A DNA stretch of 28,274 bases from an uncultured Clostridia bacterium (lineage in GTDB: Bacteria > Bacillota > Clostridia > TANB77 > CAG-508): NCBI GenBank assembly GCA_948745425.1, contig CAPZDM010000016.1:1-28274 (forward strand), written 5' to 3'. Positions 21,711-28,274 of this stretch are shown here, piece after piece (position 1 is the first letter of the stretch; the number at the start of each line of letters is the position of its first letter). Under the pieces are notes generated by a model. The model ran no database searches. It was not told the DNA's origin and saw only the letters and a program-made list of their open reading frames with translations. The translations under genes and the position numbers were made by a program.

Positions 21711-22905
21711 GTGATATTTAAAATCTTATTAAGTTATATTTGTGGATATGTCAATATATCAGTTGAAGGATACTTCATAGAAAGATTTATAAATATATGT
21801 ATAAGTAAAAGGATTCTACTATGGAATACAAAAAGGGAAAAATCAACATATTTGCAAACTAATATCAGCATAAAAGATTTTAAGAGAATAAAAGAAGTAG
21901 CCAAAAAAACTAAATGTAGAATAACCATAAACAGAAAAAAAGGCTTACCATTTATGCTAAACAAATATAGAAAAAGAAAAATATTTGCATTAGCATTATT
22001 AATAATAACATTCAGTATATTAGCTACCTCAAGATATATATGGAATATAGAAATAATAGGAAATGAAAAAATAGAAACAGAAGAAATTATAAAACAATTA
22101 AATGAAAATGGAATAATAATAGGAGCAGAAAAATCCAAGATAGATAGAGAAGAAGTAATAAGAAAAATAAGACTAAAAAGAGATGACATTGCATGGATGA
22201 GTATAGACCTAAATGGTACAAATGCAATAATAAAAATAGTAGAAAACACAGAAAAGCCACAGATAATAGACAAAAATGCTTACTGTAATATTGTAGCAAA
22301 CAAATCAGGAGTAATAACAAAGATAAACGCTAAAACTGGTACACCCGTAGTAAAAATCGGAGATGTAGTAACAGAAGGAACAATACTTGTTGGACGGATG
22401 GATGGAAGGAAAATATACAGGAACAAGATATGTTCATAGTGAAGCAGAAATAGAAGCAAGAGTTTGGTATGAAACCTCTAAAAGCATGACATATAAACAA
22501 CAAGAAAAGATTTATACAGGAAATTCCGAAAAAAGACACTATATAAAATTAAATAATTTTCAAATAAATTTATACAAAAGTCTTCCAAAATTTGAAAAAT
22601 ATGATACAATAAATGAGAGAAAAAAATTAAAGATATTTTCCAATTTTTATTTGCCGATTGAACTAGGGATAGACGAATATCAAGAAATAACTAGTGTAGA
22701 AAAAGAATACACATATGAAGAACTAAAAGATATGCTAGTAAAAAACCTTGAAGATGAACTATCCGAAAGAATAGAAGACAAATCAAAAATAGTAAACAAA
22801 CAAATAAATGTAAAAGAAATAGATGAAGGAATAGAAGTTCAATTAATATATGAAGTACTGGAAAATATTGGAGTAGAAGAAGAGATAGACAATAACATAC
22901 AATAA
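21711..22905 (+). CDS. yqfD: Sporulation protein YqfD, full length only if a CGGA site is read as Gly
   Basis: Joined length is 397 aa, normal for YqfD. The N-terminal cytoplasmic part (FKILLSYICGYVNISVEGYF) is followed by a transmembrane helix near residues 92-110 and the FtsQ/POTRA-like WNIEIIGNEKIETEEIIKQL domain. The C-terminal half has the highly characteristic GWMEGKYTGTRYVHSEAEIE and RVWYETSK. In the zero frame the protein stops at 22439, just after GRMDGRK. Skipping the C at 22395 gives Gly229 and the family's G-W-x-E-G-K-Y-T-G motif with no other defect to the TAA. GTG start, RBS ggagg at 21699. As a core sporulation gene with no sign of decay, it is the strongest case for the shift. 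Confidence 0.9.
22395..22398 (+). other. CGGA quadruplet, site 6: +1 shift at Gly229 of YqfD
   Basis: The zero frame reads ctt gtt gga CGG atg gat gga agg. Skipping the C gives gga GGA tgg atg gaa gga aaa tat (GGWMEGKY), the conserved YqfD motif. Upstream and downstream frames are both clean. Confidence 0.92.
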
Positions 22906-22931
22906 GAAGCAAAAGAAAGGGAGGATATTAC

Positions 22932-24173
22932 ATGGCAGAAAAAGGATTAAGACTAGCCAAAACAGATGGAGCATTTTTTTCAAAAATAACTACAACAATA
23001 ACAAAACTATTAATACCAACAAAAGTAGGAATAAATGGAATGTTAATTTCCATGAAGAGAAATAATGTTGTAAAAACATATTATGAATATATTAATCATA
23101 ACGAAAAAAGTAAAGAAAACAAAGGGAACTTAGAAAAGAAATACGAAAACGCAGTAGTTTTATATTTAGAGGCTTTAGATAAATACATAATGGAATCAGT
23201 ATACAAAAGGGTAAAAAGTAAAGTAGCAACAACCTATGAAGAAAATGCATTATCAAGATACTATAATGTAGTACACTTAAAAGAAACACAATATGTAGAA
23301 TATAAATATAAAAAGCAAGAATTTTTATTAGAATTAGACTATGAAGGATTAAAAAATAATAGAAAAGACAAAATACTCGAAAAATATAAAACCTTTTATG
23401 CAGACAAAATGAATAATCTTTATAAAGGACTATTAAAAAACTACTCAGTACAATTAGCAGACAAAGTTATTAGTGAAAATGAAGAAAGCAAAGAAAAGAT
23501 ATACAGTGATATATTCGAAAATCTAGAAAAATATACTACCAACATATTACCAATAAAAATCGAAGAAGGAACAGAACCAACATATAAAGACATAGTATAT
23601 CAATATGATAAATTCAACTCATTCTTAGCAGGAAAACTAGACAAAAGAGACACAATAGAAAAGAAAATGATACTACTAGGAATTAGCAGAAAACTATTTA
23701 CACATAGTTTACCATTAGTAGTAGCAGAACAATGTTATGAAAGCCTATTAAAAGAAACAAGGCACTTAGTAATAAGTAGTCCAAATGAGAAAAAGCAAAA
23801 AATGGCATATGAATTATTATTAACATTATTAGAAGACTACAATATAAATCTACTATCAACAAAAATATATTGGGAAAAACCAAAAGAAAAAGAAGAATAC
23901 AAACAATTCTTAGATAAATATCAAGAAATAGAAAAAGTAAAAGCCACAGCAGAACAGAAATCAATAAAAAAGGAAGTTTTATTCCTAAGAAATGATATAA
24001 AAAAGATAGAAGGAACAGGATTACAATCAAAACATATAATACAATTCTATAAAAAGAAATTAGTTGAGCTAGGAGAAATGAAACATATAAAAAATTCATA
24101 TTCAAAATGTACAAATATAAATCTATTAGGAAAAAAACACGAAGAATTAGCAAAACGTGGGCAATCTATGTAA
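22932..24173 (+). CDS. Hypothetical protein at the usual phoH position (413 aa)
   Basis: A 413-aa, Lys- and Glu-rich, largely helical protein without signal peptide or clear transmembrane segment. I see no nucleotide-binding P-loop, so it is not PhoH, the gene usually found between yqfD and ybeY in related genomes. Notable stretches are LIPTKVGINGMLISMKRNNV near the start and LLGISRKLFTHSLPLVVAEQ near the middle. It has a strong RBS (aagggaggatatt) and lies 26 bp after yqfD, so it is co-transcribed. No family recognised; a sporulation-linked role is only suggested by position. Confidence 0.7.
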   Translation: MAEKGLRLAKTDGAFFSKITTTITKLLIPTKVGINGMLISMKRNNVVKTYYEYINHNEKSKENKGNLEKKYENAVVLYLEALDKYIMESVYKRVKSKVATTYEENALSRYYNVVHLKETQYVEYKYKKQEFLLELDYEGLKNNRKDKILEKYKTFYADKMNNLYKGLLKNYSVQLADKVISENEESKEKIYSDIFENLEKYTTNILPIKIEEGTEPTYKDIVYQYDKFNSFLAGKLDKRDTIEKKMILLGISRKLFTHSLPLVVAEQCYESLLKETRHLVISSPNEKKQKMAYELLLTLLEDYNINLLSTKIYWEKPKEKEEYKQFLDKYQEIEKVKATAEQKSIKKEVLFLRNDIKKIEGTGLQSKHIIQFYKKKLVELGEMKHIKNSYSKCTNINLLGKKHEELAKRGQSM

Positions 24174-24209
24174 AATGTAAAAATTGACGAAACAAGTAAA
24201 AAATACAGT

Positions 24210-24225
24210 GTATGGGCGTCCATAC
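24210..24225. repeat. Small palindrome upstream of ybeY
   Basis: gtatgg-gcgt-ccatac (24210-24225), a 6-bp stem with a 4-nt loop, between the hypothetical gene and ybeY. It lies in the stretch that stays open in the ybeY frame from a TTG at 24184. Confidence 0.4.
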
Positions 24226-24267
24226 TCCAGAGAAACATCTAAAAAATTACCCAAAGAAGGTGTGATA

Positions 24268-24723
24268 ATGAAACAACTAACAGACATAAACTATGAAAAA
24301 ACTGAAAAAAACGAAGAATACGAAGTGCTAATACAAGAAATTACAGAAAAATGTTTCAAAGAAGAAAAACTAGACAAAACAGACTTATACCTAAGTATAA
24401 CATTATCAAACGAAGAATTTATACAAACCATAAACAAACAAACAAGAAACATAGACAAACCGACAGATGTATTATCATTTCCAATGTTTGAAAAAGATGA
24501 AATACCCAAACAAAAAACAGGAATACCAGATGTATTAGGAGATATAATAATATGTATACCAATAGTAAAAAAACAAGCAATAGAATATGGACATAGTTTT
24601 GAAAGAGAACTATCATACATGATAGTACATGGATTTTATCATTTGATGGGATATGACCATATAGAAGAAAATGACAAACAGCAAATGAGAGCAAAAGAAG
24701 AAAAGATATTATCAAATAAATAA
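24268..24723 (+). CDS. ybeY: Endoribonuclease YbeY
   Basis: Metal-dependent RNase for 16S rRNA 3' maturation and ribosome quality control. The zinc motif is VHGFYHLMGYDH (HxxxHxxxxxH form of the family), with upstream DVLSFPMFE and the strand DVLGDIIICIPIVKKQA, all standard. I take the ATG at 24268, preceded by GAAGGTG, giving 151 aa, the normal size. A TTG at 24184 in the same frame would add 28 residues of no family resemblance. Its usual partner phoH is missing next door. Confidence 0.92.
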   Translation: MKQLTDINYEKTEKNEEYEVLIQEITEKCFKEEKLDKTDLYLSITLSNEEFIQTINKQTRNIDKPTDVLSFPMFEKDEIPKQKTGIPDVLGDIIICIPIVKKQAIEYGHSFERELSYMIVHGFYHLMGYDHIEENDKQQMRAKEEKILSNK

Positions 24724-24742
24724 TAGGGGAAGGACGAAAAAA

Positions 24743-25777
24743 ATGAAAAATAAAGGACTAATAGTAATATTAATAGTAGTAGTAATAATCTTAGCAATAC
24801 TAGTAGGAACAAAACTTGCAGGAAAAGGAGAAAAAACAAATGCTAATGCAGAAGAAGGAAATAATACTAGCCAAGTAGAAGAAAGCAAAAACACAGGAAC
24901 AAAAACCTGGTCAGGAAACTCAAGAAGTATAGCAGTTATGATAGACAATGTAGGAGAAGCAAAACCACAAACTGGTCTAAACGATGCAGCAATAGTATAT
25001 GAGATTACAGTAGAGGGAGGACTTACAAGACTTTTGGCTGTATTTAAAGATATAAAAGACAAAGAAGAAACAATAGGACCAGTAAGAAGTGCAAGACCAG
25101 TATTCATAGACTATGTGCTAGAAAATGACAGTATATTTGTGCACTTTGGATATAGTAAAAGAGCAGAAGAAGACATAGAAAAACTTAAAATAAATAATGT
25201 AAATGGATTAGTTACAGACTCAGCATTTTGGAGAACTAAAGAAAAGAAAGCACCACACAATGTTTTAACAAACATAAAGAAAGTAACAGAATATGCAGAG
25301 AAAAGCAAATATAGTACAACATCTAATCAAAAGAGTGTATTAAAATATGTACCAGAAGAAATAGAACTAGAAAATGGTCAAATAGCAAACACAGTAAACT
25401 TACCATACACAGCAAGCCACAAAGTATCATTTAAATATAATGCAGAAACAAAATTATATGAAAGATATGTAAATGGTAAAGTTGAAAAAGATTGGTTGAG
25501 TAAAGAAACAAGAACTACTAAAAACATAATAGTAACACTTGCACACAACTATACAACAGACGAAGATGCAGGGTATGGTAGACAAGAAATAGAAAATATA
25601 GGAAACTTAGAGGGATACTATATAACAAACGGAAAAGCAATAAAAATAACATGTTCAAAATCATCAAGAAATGCACAAACAGTATATAAAGATGCAAATG
25701 GAAAAGAAATAGAAGTAAACGATGGAAACACCTATATTCAAATAGTACCAATAGACACAAAAGTAACCTTTGAATAA
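24743..25777 (+). CDS. DUF3048 (YerB-like) membrane-anchored protein (344 aa)
   Basis: An N-terminal transmembrane anchor (residues 6-26; no lipobox cysteine, unlike B. subtilis YerB) and a polar linker precede the DUF3048 domain. The signature is visible as SIAVMIDNVGEAKPQTGLND followed by AIVYEITVEGGLTRLLAVF, then IGPVRSARPVFIDYVLE and HFGYSKRAEEDI. The C-terminal part holds APHNVLTN and the barrel-like end TYIQIVPIDTKVTF. The family is extracytoplasmic with unknown function. The RBS is aggggaaggacg, 19 bp after ybeY. It ends the operon; a dispersed repeat follows. Confidence 0.85.
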   Translation: MKNKGLIVILIVVVIILAILVGTKLAGKGEKTNANAEEGNNTSQVEESKNTGTKTWSGNSRSIAVMIDNVGEAKPQTGLNDAAIVYEITVEGGLTRLLAVFKDIKDKEETIGPVRSARPVFIDYVLENDSIFVHFGYSKRAEEDIEKLKINNVNGLVTDSAFWRTKEKKAPHNVLTNIKKVTEYAEKSKYSTTSNQKSVLKYVPEEIELENGQIANTVNLPYTASHKVSFKYNAETKLYERYVNGKVEKDWLSKETRTTKNIIVTLAHNYTTDEDAGYGRQEIENIGNLEGYYITNGKAIKITCSKSSRNAQTVYKDANGKEIEVNDGNTYIQIVPIDTKVTFE

Positions 25778-25782
25778 AAAAT

Positions 25783-25817
25783 GTGGAAATAGGGACGGTT
25801 CTCTTTTCCATTTTCCA
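25783..25817. repeat. GC-rich dispersed-repeat-like hairpin
   Basis: The left arm aaaatgtggaaa (overlapping the DUF3048 stop region) and the right arm tttccatttt enclose agggacggttctc. The 'gggacggttct' core flanked by ggaaa/tttcc resembles intergenic repeats I remember from several clostridial genomes. It may also act as the terminator of the upstream operon. Confidence 0.5.
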
Positions 25818-25886
25818 ATTTAAAATGTATAAAAACTTCCAATAAGGTCAAACTAAGAAAAATACGACTTTTAGGAAGTGAAATAA

Positions 25887-28274
25887 ATGTTACCACTTAA
25901 TGTTAATGGAATTGTTTTAGATAAAAATCAATTGCAAAAATACTTAGAGAATCTTGCATCTGAGCATATTCTATGTTCTAAATCAAATAAAGAAACATAT
26001 CCAATACCAAGGTTAAAGGATAATTTTAATTATATAACAAAAACCTATGATATATTAAATGTAAATCTAAAAACAGGGGTACAAATTCATCCTGCAGGTG
26101 AATGGTTATTGGATAATTATTATATAATTGAAGAAACAGTAAAAGTAATAATTAAAGAATTACCATTAAAAAAATACAGAAACTTTGTAGGAATAGCAAA
26201 TGGAGAATACAAGGGATATGCTAGAATATATTGTTTGGCAGCTGAAATCATATTATACACAGATGGTAAATTAGAATTAGAAAATATAAAAGAAATGTTA
26301 AAAAGTTATCAAACCAAAAAGACCTTAAATATGGAAGAAATATGGGACATAAACTTATTCTTTAAAATTGTCTTAATAGAGAAAATTAGGAGAATATGTG
26401 AAAGTATTTATTCAGCACAACTACAAAAATTAAAAGTAGAAAGCTTAGTAGAAAGATTTTTAGAGAAGAAATCAAAAGAAGAGCAACAATTCAAAATAGT
26501 ATATGATACAAAAAATGTAGACATTGGTGGAAATAGATATCAGTTTATAGAATATTTATCATATAAATTAAAGAAATATGGAAGACAAGGAATACCATAT
26601 CTAAATATACTAGAAGAAGAAGTAAAAAAACAAGGTCTAACAGTTGAAGAAATAAGCAAAAAAGAGCATTATGATATTGCAATAAAAAAAGTATCACTAG
26701 GAAATTCAATAAGAAGTATTCATGAATTACAAAGAATGAATTTTGTAAAAGTATTTGAAAGCATAAATGGAGTAGAGGAAATATTAAAACAAGATCCAGT
26801 AAATGTATATGACAATATGGATTATACAACAAAAGAATATTACAGAAATAAAGTAAAAGAAATATCTAAAAAGATAAAATTATCAGAAATATATATATCA
26901 CAAAAGGCATTAGAACTAGCAAACAAAGTCCATGAAAACGAGGGAAATGTCAAAAGAGCACATATAGGTTATTATTTAATTGATAATGGAATAAAAGAAT
27001 TATATGAAGCATTACAAATTCATTATAAAAAGAATATAAATAAAGTAGGAATATATATATCTGCCATATCAATTCTTTCATTAATCCTTACAGTAATATT
27101 ATCGATTATTGTAGGGGCGACTAGTAGTCGCCCGAGAATAGAAAACATTATTTTAGTAGCAATAGAATTCATTTTGATATTTATCCCTATCACTGAAGCA
27201 GTTACAAAAATTATACAAACAATATTAAATAAAGTAGTAAAACCAAAACTAATTCCTAAAATGGATTTTTCAAAAGGAATACCAGAACAATACTCTACAA
27301 TGGTAGTTATACCAACAGTTTTAGATAGTGGAGAAAAAACAAAGGCACTACTAGAAAAATTAGAAGTATTTTATCTAGCAAATAAAAGTGAAAACTTATA
27401 TTTCACATTGTTAGGAGATTGCACTACTTCAAAAAATAAAAAAGAGCCATATGATGAAAAAATAATAGAAGGCGCAGAAACAGCGTTAAAAATGCTTAAC
27501 ACTAAATATCAAAAAGAAGGATTACCTATTTTTAATTTTGTATATAGAAATAGGATGTGGAATGGAAAAGAAGAGCATTTCTTAGGTTGGGAAAGAAAAA
27601 GAGGATTATTAAATCAGTTTAATGAATATCTTTTAGGAAACTTAAATAATGTCTTTAGAGTTAATACTATAAATGACTGGAAAATAAAAAGACAAAACAA
27701 ACTTCCAAAAATCAAATATATAATAACATTAGATGCAGATACAAACTTAGTTTTAAACTCAGGGATACAATTAGTTGGAGCAATGGCACATATATTAAAT
27801 GTACCAGAATTAGATAATGAAAAAAGAAAAATTATATCAGGTCATGCTTTAATGCAACCAAGAGTTGGAATTGACTTAGTATCTAGCAAAAAAAGCAAAT
27901 TTGTAGAAATATTTGCAGGAATGGGTGGAACGGATTCATACACAAATGCAATATCAGACATCTACCAAGACAACTTTGATGAAGGAATATTTACAGGAAA
28001 AGGTATCTATGATTTAGAAACATTTTCGATAATCTTAAAAAATCAGATACCAGAAAACACAGTATTAAGTCATGATTTACTAGAAGGCAATTATTTGAGA
28101 TGTGCACTAGTATCAGATATTTTATTATTAGATGGTTACCCAAGTAGTTTTAACACATTTATAACTAGACTTGAAAGATGGATTAGAGGAGACTGGCAGA
28201 TTATTAGATGGATAAAAAATTCTAGAATGAATTTATTATCCAAATTCAAAATTGTAGATAATTTAAGAAGAAGT
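25887..28274 (+). CDS. NdvB-like cyclic beta-glucan synthase (GT84/GH94 type), 3' end outside window
   Basis: 796 codons are present and the frame is open at the window end; family members usually exceed 2000 aa. The N-terminal ~380 residues are helical (ALQ/HEL-type repeats seen in the NdvB N-terminus). Two transmembrane segments lie near residues 390-410 and 417-440. The glycosyltransferase domain follows: STMVVIPTVLDSGEKTKALL, LEVFYLANKSENLYFTLLGD, LGWERKRGLLNQFNEYLLG, the nucleotide-sugar motif TLDADTNL (Asp616, Asp618), GHALMQPRVGIDL, GTDSYTNAISDIYQDNF, FTGKGIYDLETF, LSHDLLEGNYLRC and RWIRGDW. It should synthesise and cyclise or phosphorolyse beta-1,2-glucans. A GC-rich palindrome is inserted between the two membrane helices. 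Confidence 0.88.
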   Translation, partial: MLPLNVNGIVLDKNQLQKYLENLASEHILCSKSNKETYPIPRLKDNFNYITKTYDILNVNLKTGVQIHPAGEWLLDNYYIIEETVKVIIKELPLKKYRNFVGIANGEYKGYARIYCLAAEIILYTDGKLELENIKEMLKSYQTKKTLNMEEIWDINLFFKIVLIEKIRRICESIYSAQLQKLKVESLVERFLEKKSKEEQQFKIVYDTKNVDIGGNRYQFIEYLSYKLKKYGRQGIPYLNILEEEVKKQGLTVEEISKKEHYDIAIKKVSLGNSIRSIHELQRMNFVKVFESINGVEEILKQDPVNVYDNMDYTTKEYYRNKVKEISKKIKLSEIYISQKALELANKVHENEGNVKRAHIGYYLIDNGIKELYEALQIHYKKNINKVGIYISAISILSLILTVILSIIVGATSSRPRIENIILVAIEFILIFIPITEAVTKIIQTILNKVVKPKLIPKMDFSKGIPEQYSTMVVIPTVLDSGEKTKALLEKLEVFYLANKSENLYFTLLGDCTTSKNKKEPYDEKIIEGAETALKMLNTKYQKEGLPIFNFVYRNRMWNGKEEHFLGWERKRGLLNQFNEYLLGNLNNVFRVNTINDWKIKRQNKLPKIKYIITLDADTNLVLNSGIQLVGAMAHILNVPELDNEKRKIISGHALMQPRVGIDLVSSKKSKFVEIFAGMGGTDSYTNAISDIYQDNFDEGIFTGKGIYDLETFSIILKNQIPENTVLSHDLLEGNYLRCALVSDILLLDGYPSSFNTFITRLERWIRGDWQIIRWIKNSRMNLLSKFKIVDNLRRS
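27115..27133. repeat. GC-rich palindrome inserted in the NdvB-like gene
   Basis: gggcgact-agt-agtcgccc (27115-27133) within gtaggggcga...tcgcccg, a pattern I remember as a short dispersed palindromic repeat in Firmicutes. It adds about eight residues (VGATSSRP) between two membrane helices and keeps the frame open. Confidence 0.6.

Noticed and set aside
24184..24267. N-terminal extension of YbeY from the TTG at 24184
   Set aside because: No Shine-Dalgarno, no family resemblance, and a good start lies at 24268.

Overview
The window is very AT-rich and reads like the chromosome of a spore-forming, gut-type member of the Clostridia. Supporting genes are pdaA, yqfC and yqfD, a spore photoproduct lyase, a Spo0A fragment, an agr-type peptide quorum-sensing locus, an LPKTG surface protein and Gram-positive ribosome binding sites. 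Coding density is high and arginine is mostly AGA. No rRNA, tRNA or CRISPR array was seen.

Layout. 1-5.8 kb is accessory DNA of plasmid, phage or integrative-element type: the end of a helicase, an orphan DNA methyltransferase, a polyvalent ICE/plasmid-type protein, a RadC/JAB protein, several tiny ORFs, a serine recombinase with repeats upstream, and two XRE repressors flanking two small proteins. 5.9-10 kb is one long operon of membrane proteins (zinc ribbons, DUF2752, a DUF5780-like protein). 10-11.3 kb is nearly gene-free, with hairpins, a 37-aa ORF and an isolated 70-aa piece of the Spo0A DNA-binding domain. 11.4-17 kb holds an LPKTG DUF4832-type protein, spore photoproduct lyase with an in-frame UGA, a Fic protein, a possible small RNA, an rRNA-type methyltransferase and an RluA-type pseudouridine synthase. 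17.1-20.2 kb is agrBD facing agrCA. 20.5-28.3 kb is the sporulation/housekeeping cluster pdaA-yqfC-yqfD-(unknown)-ybeY-DUF3048 gene, then a large NdvB-like glycosyltransferase that runs off the end.

Main discovery. Four genes (the methyltransferase, the polyvalent protein, the serine recombinase and the core sporulation gene yqfD) are each broken in the conventional reading by one or two +1 shifts, six in all. Every shift is the same event: an extra C directly before an in-frame glycine codon, giving CGGT or CGGA where homologues have a conserved Gly. These six are the only in-frame CGG codons I found in the window, while about twenty out-of-frame CGG triplets in genes cause no shift. The pattern follows the coding strand and includes a core gene. 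It fits CGG being unassigned as arginine and CGGN being decoded as glycine by +1 frameshifting or a quadruplet-reading tRNA. The affected genes are therefore annotated as full-length joined products.
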